From an uncultured Collinsella sp. (GTDB lineage Bacteria > Actinomycetota > Coriobacteriia > Coriobacteriales > Coriobacteriaceae): 61,763 nucleotides of DNA. The notes below the pieces were generated by a model, which was not told the origin of the DNA, ran no database searches, and was given only the letters and a program-made list of their open reading frames with translations. Position 1 is the first letter of the stretch. Each line of letters begins with the position of its first letter. Position numbers and translations under genes: made by a program. The stretch is taken from the NCBI GenBank assembly GCA_902482035.1, contig CABSYW010000012.1, positions 1-61,763 on the forward strand. The letters are read 5' to 3'. This document shows positions 35,045 to 42,277 of the stretch, piece after piece.

Positions 35045-35299
35045 ATGGGTCCGTTCCAGATTCTTCTGTTTGTCGTTTGGGCTGTCTCTGCCGTGGCGCT
35101 GACGATTCTCGTCCTGATGCATTCCGGTAAGGGCACCGGCGTTTCGGATATGATCGCTAGCTCGCTGTATAACTCCAGCTCTGCCACGGGCGTCATGGAG
35201 CAGAACCTCGATCGCCTGACGGTAATTATGGCCGTTGTTTTTGCCGTGTGCGTCGTCCTGTGCATGTTCTTCTTCCCGCAGGGCATCGTCGGCTACTAA
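35045..35299 (+). CDS. secG: Preprotein translocase subunit SecG
   Basis: Small membrane subunit of the Sec translocon. The 84-residue protein has two hydrophobic segments (about 4-23 and 57-77) with a polar loop carrying HSGKGTGVSDM, matching SecG in size and topology. AAGGAG lies six to eight bases before ATG 35045. Its position after the glycolytic cluster is the usual one in Actinobacteria. It has its own promoter region after the gpmI terminator and its own terminator, so it is likely monocistronic. Confidence 0.92.
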   Translation: MGPFQILLFVVWAVSAVALTILVLMHSGKGTGVSDMIASSLYNSSSATGVMEQNLDRLTVIMAVVFAVCVVLCMFFFPQGIVGY

Positions 35300-35324
35300 G
35301 CATCGGCGTATATACGTTTGCAAT

Positions 35325-35352
35325 GGGTCTCGCAGGTGCGGGACCCTTTTTG
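35325..35352 (+). terminator. Terminator after secG
   Basis: A stem of GGGTC/GACCC (35325-35329 with 35342-35346) plus inner CGC/GCG is followed by TTTTTGTTT. Confidence 0.8.
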
Positions 35353-35592
35353 TTTACATATTTGTAACAGAGTCAAAATATCCCCACATACTTCGCCCAA
35401 CTAAAGAAATTCTCGACCGTTAACCGGAATTAGCCCCAAATCGTGCATAAAATGCGCTACTGTATTGCAAAACGTTGGTCCGTTGTGCATAACCAGCCAT
35501 TGCAGCGGGCGGCGTTTTGATGGTTCGGATCGGATTGTCTCGACATATGTCCGACTGAACATTTCTTTGTCCTATCTCATAAGGAGGATGGC

Positions 35593-37269
35593 ATGGCTGA
35601 TTCTATGTTCCACCAGCCCGTTATGGGTCGTCGCGCCTTTGTCGGCGGCACCCTCGCTGCGAGCTCCATGGCTTTTCTTGCCGCATGCGGCAAGAAGGGC
35701 GGCGACACTTCCGGTTCTGAGTCCGGTTCGACGCTGAACTTCTACATCAACAACCCGGTCTGCATCGACCCCTACAATGTCCAGGAGGACCAGGGCACTC
35801 AGGTCGAGTACCAGCTCTTTGACGCTCTGACCTCTTATGACGCCGAGAAGGGCGAGATCGTTCCGCTGGCTTGCGAGTCCTTCGAGGCCAACGACGACGC
35901 CACCGAGTTCACCTTCAAGATCAAGAAGGCCAAGTTCCACAACGGTGACGACGTTACCTCCAAGTCCTTCAAGCTCGGTTGGGAGCGTCTGGTCAACACC
36001 AAGTCGGCCATCGCTACCGAGTATGGCCCTTCCGAGGTCTCCTATCACCTTTCCATGGTCGAGGGCTATGACGATCTGCTTGCCGGTAACGCTACCGAGC
36101 TCAGCGGTGTTACCTGCCCCGACGATGAGACCCTCGTCGTCAAGCTGTCTTCCGCTTACGCCGACTTCCCCTTCGTCGCCTCTCACCCGGCTCTGGCCCC
36201 GGTTCCCGAGTGCGCCGAGTCCGATGCCAAGAGCTTCTACCTTGCACCGGTCGGTAACGGCCCGTTCATGATGGACGGCAAGTGGGAGGATGGTCAGGAG
36301 ATCAACCTCAAGAAGTTCGACGATTACTATGGCGACAAGGCCAAGATCGATGGCATCCACTTCCAGGTCATCAAGGACATGGAGACCGCTTACAAGGAGT
36401 TCCAGGCCGGTAACCTCGATGTCTGTGACGTTCCCGTTGCTCAGATCGACGCCGCCAAGAAGGATCGCGGCGTGTCCAAGGACGGCTACACCATGGGTGA
36501 CGGCGAGCGCATGCTGCTCGGCTCCGAGCCTTCCACCTACTACCTGACCTGCAACAACACGGCCGAGCCGTTCAACAACGCCGACCTGCGCAGGGGTATC
36601 TCCCTGGCCATCAACCGTGAGGCCATCTGCAAGACCATCTTCAAGGGTACCCGTACCCCCGCCGACGGCATTGTTCCTCCGGGCATCGATGGCTACAAGG
36701 AGGGCGCATGGGAGTTCTGCGCCTACGACGTCGACAAGGCTAACGAGTACCTCGACAAGGTTGCTCCCGCTGGCGCTAACGGCGATCGTGGCATTAACGT
36801 GACCCTTTCCTACAACCAGGATGGTGGCCACAAGGAGATCATGGAGTCCATCATCGGTGACCTCGCCAAGGTTGGCGTTACCGCTGTCTCCGATACCCCT
36901 GAGTGGTCTGCCTTGCTCGAGCAGTACCAGAACTTTAACTATCAGTTCGGTCGTCTGGGTTGGATTGCCGACTACCCGATTATGGACAACTTCCTGTATC
37001 CGCTGTTCCACTCTGACTCCCTCGGTGGCGACAACCGCTCCGGTTACAACAACCCCGAGTTCGACGCCAAGGTCAACGAGGCTCGCACCACGGTTGACGA
37101 CGAAGAGCGCGTTGCTAAGATGCAGGAGGCCGACGCTATGGTCGCTGCCGACTGCCCGGTCATCCCGGTGATGTTCTACACGCACACCATCGTCGGCTCC
37201 GATCGCATCAAGCACCTCTATGTCGATCCGCAGAAGCACGCCGAGCTGGGTACCGCTGAGCTCGCCTAA
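35593..37269 (+). CDS. oppA: Oligopeptide-binding lipoprotein, SBP family 5
   Basis: Captures peptides outside the cell for the downstream Opp transporter. A twin-arginine-like signal (MGRRAFVGG, residues 11-19) leads to a lipobox LAAC near residue 34, then a GKKGGDTSGSESG linker. The mature part has the family 5 signature region around the sequence SFKLGWERLVN and the C-terminal segment AADCPVIPVMFYTH. Length 558 residues is normal. AGGAGG is correctly spaced before ATG 35593. A hairpin separates it from oppB, probably raising its expression over the permeases. Confidence 0.88.
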   Translation: MADSMFHQPVMGRRAFVGGTLAASSMAFLAACGKKGGDTSGSESGSTLNFYINNPVCIDPYNVQEDQGTQVEYQLFDALTSYDAEKGEIVPLACESFEANDDATEFTFKIKKAKFHNGDDVTSKSFKLGWERLVNTKSAIATEYGPSEVSYHLSMVEGYDDLLAGNATELSGVTCPDDETLVVKLSSAYADFPFVASHPALAPVPECAESDAKSFYLAPVGNGPFMMDGKWEDGQEINLKKFDDYYGDKAKIDGIHFQVIKDMETAYKEFQAGNLDVCDVPVAQIDAAKKDRGVSKDGYTMGDGERMLLGSEPSTYYLTCNNTAEPFNNADLRRGISLAINREAICKTIFKGTRTPADGIVPPGIDGYKEGAWEFCAYDVDKANEYLDKVAPAGANGDRGINVTLSYNQDGGHKEIMESIIGDLAKVGVTAVSDTPEWSALLEQYQNFNYQFGRLGWIADYPIMDNFLYPLFHSDSLGGDNRSGYNNPEFDAKVNEARTTVDDEERVAKMQEADAMVAADCPVIPVMFYTHTIVGSDRIKHLYVDPQKHAELGTAELA

Positions 37270-37366
37270 GAGTTTGCAGCTTCCGTGAGGGTCAAGTATT
37301 TACGTAGACCTCATGGGAAACATACAGTTCTCCCTAACCTGGGGTAAACTGGCTGATGGTAATTTT

Positions 37367-37397
37367 GGGATGCCGGTCTGGCGATCGGCATCCCATT
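37367..37397 (+). terminator. Hairpin between oppA and oppB, probable attenuator
   Basis: A perfect 9-bp stem (37367-37375 with 37386-37394) precedes only a short ATTTAG, so read-through to oppB is expected. This gives the usual excess of binding protein over permease. Confidence 0.6.
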
Positions 37398-37425
37398 TAG
37401 GTTAATCCCTAGATAGGGGAGTGGT

Positions 37426-38463
37426 ATGGGTAAGTACATCGTTAAACGTGTGCTTCAGTTCATCCCGGTATTTTTGGGCGTTACGCTGATTCTGTTCGCC
37501 CTTCAGAATATCGTGCCGGGAGATCCGATCAAGCTGATCGGTGGAGACAAGGCTCTGTCCCCCGAGGTGGAGCTTCAGCTTCGCGTCCGCTATCACCTGG
37601 TCCAGTCGGACGAGGACGGCAACGCGATCCTTGACGAGAACGGCGACCCCGTTCAAACGTCGCTCGTGGACCGTTACTTGTATTACATGAACGGCCTGCT
37701 TCATGGCGATCTGGGCAATTCGTATCAGCGTAAGCTGCCGGTTACGGAAATCTTTGCCCAGAAGTATCCGTATACGGTCAAACTTGCCGCGTGCGCCATC
37801 GTGCTCGAGGCAATCATGGGTATCGGTGCGGGTATCATTTCGGCGGTAAAGCGTTATTCCTTCTGGGATATTTTGGTAACGCTCACCACGTCGATCCTCG
37901 TTGCGGTCCCGGCCTTCTGGCTCGGTATGTTGCTGCAGCTGTTCTTTGGCGTCATCCTCAAGGACGCTACGGGCGGTGCAATCTCCATGCCGATCTCGGG
38001 TGCCGGCGGTTCCAGCTCTCAGTATCAGGATTGGATGCACTATGTGCTTCCGACCATTACGCTGGCTTCGGTTTCGACCGCTTATGCCGCCCGCATTATG
38101 CGCTCGCAGCTGCTTGACGTCATGAACCAGGATTACATCCGTACAGCAAAGGCCAAGGGTCTCTCCAATCGCGCGATCATCGTCAAGCATGCGCTTAAGA
38201 ATGCACTCATCCCCGTCGTTACCTATATTGGTGTCGACTTTGGTGGCATGCTTTCGGGCGCCATCCTGACCGAGACGGTTTTTAACTGGCCCGGTATCGG
38301 CTATGAGGTCTATCGCGCCATTAGCATGCGTGACTGGCCCATCGTTATGGGCGGCGTTACGCTCATCGTCGTCGTCGTCATGGTGATTAACCTGCTCGTC
38401 GACATTAGCTATGCATTCCTCGACCCGCGCATCCGCCTTGGCGGTCCGTCGGATAAGGCCTAA
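37426..38463 (+). CDS. oppB: Oligopeptide ABC transporter permease, OppB type
   Basis: Membrane channel subunit. It starts with the family's KYIVKRVLQFIPVFLGVTLILFAL helix and has about six transmembrane segments; an EAA-like loop reads MNQDYIRTAKAKGLSNRAI (residues about 228-246). Length 345 residues is slightly long because of an extracytoplasmic insertion (VQSDEDGNAILDENGDPVQTS) after the first helix, in which the repeated Asp/Asn/Gly residues look like a solvent-exposed loop. ATG 37426 follows AGGGGAG. oppC follows after 14 bases. Confidence 0.9.
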   Translation: MGKYIVKRVLQFIPVFLGVTLILFALQNIVPGDPIKLIGGDKALSPEVELQLRVRYHLVQSDEDGNAILDENGDPVQTSLVDRYLYYMNGLLHGDLGNSYQRKLPVTEIFAQKYPYTVKLAACAIVLEAIMGIGAGIISAVKRYSFWDILVTLTTSILVAVPAFWLGMLLQLFFGVILKDATGGAISMPISGAGGSSSQYQDWMHYVLPTITLASVSTAYAARIMRSQLLDVMNQDYIRTAKAKGLSNRAIIVKHALKNALIPVVTYIGVDFGGMLSGAILTETVFNWPGIGYEVYRAISMRDWPIVMGGVTLIVVVVMVINLLVDISYAFLDPRIRLGGPSDKA

Positions 38464-38477
38464 GGGAGGTACGTCTC

Positions 38478-39413
38478 ATGCAGGAAACTGATTTTCAGTC
38501 TCAGGAGCAGGCTACCGCCACGAAGGCCGCATCTGCTCCCGCCAAGTCCCGCACGCTGTGGGGCGACGCTTTTAAGCGTCTTCGCAAGAACAAGCTCGCC
38601 GTTATCGGTGTCTGCTGGATCATCATCGTCGTTTTGGTTGCCCTGACCGCAGATCTGTGGGCTAAGCCCTGGCTCGGTTCGCCGACGGCTTCCGACTCGA
38701 CCACCATGGCCGAGACGTCGCTGTTGGCTCCGTGTGCAGAGCACCCGTTTGGCACCGACGCCCTTGGTCGCGACATTCTCGTCCGCGTTATCTACGGTGC
38801 ACGCGTTTCGCTGTCCGTCGGCATTATGGCCACCGCGATCTCCACGGTGATCGGTCTGGTCATGGGTGCTCTGGCCGGTTTCTACGGCGGGATCTGGGAT
38901 ACGATCATCATGCGCTGTGCGGACATCTTCCTGGCGTTCCCGTACGTGCTGTTCGTTGTCGCCATGATCGCCGTTATCGGCCGCGGTCTTCAGAACGTCT
39001 TTATCGCCATCGGTATTCTCGGCTGGCCTTCGATTGCGCGCGTCTTCCGCTCTGCGATCTTGACCGTCAAGGAAAACGACTATGTTGATGCTGCGCGCGC
39101 GATGGGTGCATCTGATGCTCGTATCGTCGTGCGTCACATCTTCCCGAACTCCGTCGCCTCCATCGTGGTCTACGCGACCATGAACATTGGTGGCGCCATC
39201 CTGACCGAGTCTGCTCTGTCCTTCCTCGGCATGGGCGTTATTCCGCCTACGCCTTCGTGGGGCTCCATGATTCAGGACGGTCAGCAGTATCTGCTGACTG
39301 CTCCCTGGATGATGATCATGCCCGGTCTGGCAATTCTCTCGACGGTGCTCGCCTTCACCCTGCTGGGTGACGGTTTGCGCGACGCCCTCGACGTCAAGAT
39401 GAAGGACGCATAA
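38478..39413 (+). CDS. oppC: Oligopeptide ABC transporter permease, OppC type
   Basis: Second channel subunit. After an Ala/Gln-rich cytosolic leader, a first helix (about residues 37-56) and the periplasmic PFGTDALGRDILVRVIYGAR motif typical of OppC/DppC are seen; the EAA loop is KENDYVDAARAMGASDARI. Length 311 residues is normal. GGGAGG precedes ATG 38478. It is 2 bases from oppD. Confidence 0.9.
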   Translation: MQETDFQSQEQATATKAASAPAKSRTLWGDAFKRLRKNKLAVIGVCWIIIVVLVALTADLWAKPWLGSPTASDSTTMAETSLLAPCAEHPFGTDALGRDILVRVIYGARVSLSVGIMATAISTVIGLVMGALAGFYGGIWDTIIMRCADIFLAFPYVLFVVAMIAVIGRGLQNVFIAIGILGWPSIARVFRSAILTVKENDYVDAARAMGASDARIVVRHIFPNSVASIVVYATMNIGGAILTESALSFLGMGVIPPTPSWGSMIQDGQQYLLTAPWMMIMPGLAILSTVLAFTLLGDGLRDALDVKMKDA

Positions 39414-39415
39414 GG

Positions 39416-40507
39416 ATGAAGAAGAACAAGAACTATGTGGACCTGAAGGACCAGCCGGTTCCCGAGGGCCAGCATCTGCTCGAGGTCGATGACCTTAAGA
39501 TGTATTTCCATACCGAGGACGGCGTCGTTCGCGCTGTCGACGGTGTGTCCTACACGCTCGATCGCGGCGAGACCCTGGGTGTCGTCGGTGAGTCCGGCTC
39601 CGGTAAGTCCGTGACCGCCATGACCATCATGGGCCTCATCTCGATGCCTCCGGGAAAGATTGAGGGCGGCGACGTTCGCTATCGCGGTCGTTCTATCCTC
39701 GAAATGACCGAGGAAGAGATGCAGCACATTCGCGGTAACGATATCGCGATGATCTTCCAGGATCCTATGACCTCCTTGAACCCGGTCTATAAGATCGGCA
39801 AGCAGGTGGGCGAGGGCCTTCGTCTGCACCGTGGCTACTCCAAGCAGGAGGCGCTCAAGCGCGCCACCGAGCTTTTGGACCTCGTTGGTATTCCCGAGCC
39901 CGAGAAGCGCGTCAATGAGTATCCGCACCAGTTCTCTGGCGGTATGCGTCAGCGCGTCATGATCGCTATGGCTCTTGCCTGCGATCCCGATATCCTGATT
40001 GCCGACGAGCCCACGACGGCTCTGGACGTTACCATTCAGGCTCAGATTATCGAGCTCATGCAGGAAATGCAGGAGAAGAACGGCAACGCCATCATCATGA
40101 TTACCCATGACCTGGGCGTCGTCGCCGACATGGCCGACAAGATCATGGTTATGTACGCCGGCCGTCCCGTCGAGTTCGGTACTGCTGAGGAAATCTTCTA
40201 CGAGAGCCGCCACCCCTACACCTGGGGCCTTATCCGCTCCATCCCGGAGCAGGCCATCGAAGAGAAGAAGCCGCTTACGCCGATTCACGGCAACCCGCCT
40301 TCGCTCATGAACCTGCCCGAGGGCTGCGTGTTCTCGCCTCGTTGTCCCTATGCGACCGATAAGTGCCGCAAGCAGCGCCCCGAGCGCGTTGTCACCGAGT
40401 CTGGTCATTACTCTGCGTGCCACTACTCCGGTGACCCCGAGTTTCTCAAGAACGCTCCTGAGACGTCCCGTACGCGCAAGGATTCCAAGAAGGGAGGCGA
40501 GGCGTAA
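39416..40507 (+). CDS. oppD: Oligopeptide ABC transporter ATP-binding protein, OppD type
   Basis: Nucleotide-binding subunit. Walker A GESGSGKSVT near residue 61, signature FSGGMRQR near 178, Walker B ILIADEPTTALD near 198. The C-terminal extension keeps the cysteine pattern CVFSPRCPYATDKCRKQRP...C of OppD/DppD proteins, which is thought to bind an Fe-S cluster. Length 363 residues is normal for the extended form. Its TAA overlaps the oppF ATG by one base (TAATG). Confidence 0.92.
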   Translation: MKKNKNYVDLKDQPVPEGQHLLEVDDLKMYFHTEDGVVRAVDGVSYTLDRGETLGVVGESGSGKSVTAMTIMGLISMPPGKIEGGDVRYRGRSILEMTEEEMQHIRGNDIAMIFQDPMTSLNPVYKIGKQVGEGLRLHRGYSKQEALKRATELLDLVGIPEPEKRVNEYPHQFSGGMRQRVMIAMALACDPDILIADEPTTALDVTIQAQIIELMQEMQEKNGNAIIMITHDLGVVADMADKIMVMYAGRPVEFGTAEEIFYESRHPYTWGLIRSIPEQAIEEKKPLTPIHGNPPSLMNLPEGCVFSPRCPYATDKCRKQRPERVVTESGHYSACHYSGDPEFLKNAPETSRTRKDSKKGGEA

Positions 40508-41535
40508 TGGCAGATACCAACGAGCGTACTCCGTTGCTGAAGGTCGAGCACCTCTCTAAGGAGTTCCCCGCTGAGTCCGGCATGTTCGCCAAGCGTTTTT
40601 CCAAGCGTGTCGTCTCTGCTGTAAATGACATCTCTTTTGAGATTTATCCTGGCGAGACCTTTGGTCTGGTTGGTGAGTCTGGTTGCGGTAAGTCCACGAC
40701 GGGTCGCACCATCATGCGCTTGACCAAGCCGACCGCCGGTAAGGTGTTCTTCCAGGGCAAAGATGTTGCCGAGATGAGCAAGCATGAGATCAAGGACATG
40801 CGTCGCGAGATGCAGTTTATCTTCCAGGATCCTTATGCTTCGCTGAACCCTCGTATGACCATTGGCGAGATCGTCTCCGAGCCCATGACCATTCACGGCG
40901 TGGGCACCAAGGAGGAGCGTATTGAGCGTGTCCGCGAGCTGCTGGACGTCGTCGGTCTGAACCCCGAGCACATCAACCGCTATCCGCATGAGTTCTCGGG
41001 CGGTCAGCGTCAGCGTGTCGGCATTGCCCGCGCGTTTGCTCTGAAGCCCAAGCTGATTATCTGCGACGAGCCGGTCTCTGCACTTGATGTATCCATTCAG
41101 GCCCAGGTTCTGAACCTGCTCAAGGAACTGCAGGACAAGTTCGGTACCGCGTATCTGTTTATCGCTCACGACTTGTCCGTCGTGCAGCACATTTCCGATC
41201 GCGTTGCCGTTATGTATCTGGGTAAGATGGTCGAGGTTTCGGACTGGAAGACGCTCTATAGCGAGCCTCACCATCCGTACACGCAGTCGCTGCTGTCTGC
41301 CGTGCCGGTTCCCGATCCGGATATCCAGAAGACCCGTAAGCGCATCATCCTCGCCGGCGATCCGCCGTCACCGTTGGATCCGCCGACCGGCTGCCGTTTC
41401 CACACGCGCTGCCCGATCGCGCAGGGTATCTGCTCTGAGAAGCTTCCCGAGTTTAAGGAAGTCGCACCGGGTCACTGCTGCGCGTGCCACTTCGCGGAGC
41501 CGTTCCCGATCAAGGAATCGCACATCGACCTGTAG
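40507..41535 (+). CDS. oppF: Oligopeptide ABC transporter ATP-binding protein, OppF type
   Basis: Second nucleotide-binding subunit. Walker A GESGCGKSTTG near residue 57, signature FSGGQRQR near 164, Walker B LIICDEPVSALD. A C-terminal cysteine set (CRFHTRCPIAQGICSEKLP...CCACHF) matches the OppF extension. Length 342 residues is normal. It is the last gene of the opp operon; the long hairpin at 41552-41678, whose core ends in GGGGGTTTCTT, follows and could terminate the transcript. Confidence 0.92.
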   Translation: MADTNERTPLLKVEHLSKEFPAESGMFAKRFSKRVVSAVNDISFEIYPGETFGLVGESGCGKSTTGRTIMRLTKPTAGKVFFQGKDVAEMSKHEIKDMRREMQFIFQDPYASLNPRMTIGEIVSEPMTIHGVGTKEERIERVRELLDVVGLNPEHINRYPHEFSGGQRQRVGIARAFALKPKLIICDEPVSALDVSIQAQVLNLLKELQDKFGTAYLFIAHDLSVVQHISDRVAVMYLGKMVEVSDWKTLYSEPHHPYTQSLLSAVPVPDPDIQKTRKRIILAGDPPSPLDPPTGCRFHTRCPIAQGICSEKLPEFKEVAPGHCCACHFAEPFPIKESHIDL

Positions 41536-41551
41536 TCGGTTGTTCTCGTCC

Positions 41552-41678
41552 GGGCCCGCCCTGAAGTTACTTTTCAGAACGTCCTCGGACATGCAAGAAA
41601 CCCCCGCTGCGCACTTCGTGCGGCGGGGGTTTCTTGCGTCCTGCGGAGTGTTCTGAAAAGTAACTTCAGGGCGGGCCC
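41552..41678 (+). repeat. Long-hairpin element A (plus orientation)
   Basis: A 127-base hairpin. The outer stem is a perfect 29 bp (41552-41580 with 41650-41678). Then come a 12-base left loop GTCCTCGGACAT (41581-41592), a perfect 15-bp inner stem (41593-41607/41623-41637), an apex TGCGCACTTCGTGCG, and a 12-base right loop GTCCTGCGGAGT (41638-41649). The inner stem and its TTTCTT could terminate opp transcription, but the loops and outer stem are far beyond terminator needs. Element B shares the loops and apex but not the stems. Confidence 0.85.
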
Positions 41679-41860
41679 TGCGGCAACTCGGCAGGGGGAG
41701 TGCGATTCCTCGATCGCTCACTTTATCTAATAGGAAAGTTAGTGAGGCCGGAGCTTTAGCTCCGGCCTCCTTATATAAGGGCTCGGCAAAGCCGAGCCAC
41801 CAAATTTGCATCAGCCCCCAGAACATGTTTGAGAACTGTGCCTGAAGTACGTATTTGCAA
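41679..41860 (+). other. Gene-free spacer between elements A and B
   Basis: No gene is seen. It holds two further perfect hairpins: 11 bp at 41744-41754/41759-41769 with loop TTTA, followed by CTTAT, and 8 bp at 41780-41787/41791-41798 with loop AAA. A small ACTTT/AAAGT stem at 41720-41739 and a CCCTGC/GCAGGG stem at 41676-41695 are also possible. The first looks terminator-like on either strand. Confidence 0.6.
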
Positions 41861-41983
41861 GCCCCGAATCGGTGCTGCCTCCCGGCGCATTCCGCAGGGG
41901 GAGCGATATTTTGCAGCACGAAGTGCGCAACAAAATATCGCTCATGCCCGAGGACGCGCCGGGAGGCAACACCGATTCGGGGC
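41861..41983 (-). repeat. Long-hairpin element B (minus orientation)
   Basis: A 123-base hairpin. Outer stem 28 bp with one wobble (41861-41888 with 41956-41983), inner stem perfect 13 bp (41901-41913/41931-41943). Read on the minus strand its loops are GTCCTCGGGCAT and CCCCTGCGGAAT, and its apex contains TGCGCACTTCGTGC, almost identical to element A, while both stems differ completely in sequence. It lies 40 bases upstream of the tRNA-Leu promoter motif. Confidence 0.85.
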
Positions 41984-42022
41984 CGGACACACGGATCTAC
42001 CTGCGCATTTACAAATTCGTAA

Positions 42023-42070
42023 ACTTTTTTGAAAAAAGTGCTTGCACAGTTCTCGAATCATAGGTTATTA
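42023..42070 (+). promoter_or_regulatory. tRNA-Leu promoter with palindromic upstream element
   Basis: ACTTTTTTGAAAAAAGT (42023-42039) precedes a -35 TTGCAC (42042-42047), a 17-base spacer and a -10 TTATTA (42065-42070). The same arrangement, with the same spacings, recurs before two tRNA-Gly genes. Confidence 0.8.
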
Positions 42071-42128
42071 TCTTCCTCGTTGAACGCGCGGGTCCAACAA
42101 AACGAACCGTGAATCAACAACATAGCAT

Positions 42129-42218
42129 GTCGGAGTGGCGGAATTGGCAGACGCGCTAGCTTGAGGTGCTAGTGACCGCTTTTTGGTCATGCGGGTTCAA
42201 GTCCCGCCTCCGACACCA
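42129..42218 (+). tRNA. tRNA-Leu (GAG)
   Basis: A class II tRNA with acceptor GTCGGAG/CTCCGAC, anticodon loop TTGAGGT (anticodon GAG at 42163-42165), a long variable arm (TGACCGCTTTTTGGTCA) and encoded CCA at 42216-42218. Confidence 0.95.
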
Positions 42219-42229
42219 TCGCATTTGAG

Positions 42230-42251
42230 AAGCCTCTTCGGAGGCTTTTTT
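42230..42251 (+). terminator. Terminator after tRNA-Leu
   Basis: A 7-bp stem (42230-42236 with 42241-42247, loop TTCG) runs into a T6 stretch. Confidence 0.9.
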
Positions 42252-42277
42252 GTTACCGATAGACGGTGAGGTCCACG

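Noticed and set aside
41593..41637. Reading element A as nothing more than the opp operon terminator
   Set aside because: The inner stem could terminate, but a perfect 29-bp outer stem and loops shared with element B are not explained by termination.
41552..41983. Insertion sequence or transposon ends
   Set aside because: No transposase remnant, no direct target duplications were noticed, and A and B differ in stem sequence, unlike terminal inverted repeats. A non-autonomous mobile origin of the pair remains only a possibility.
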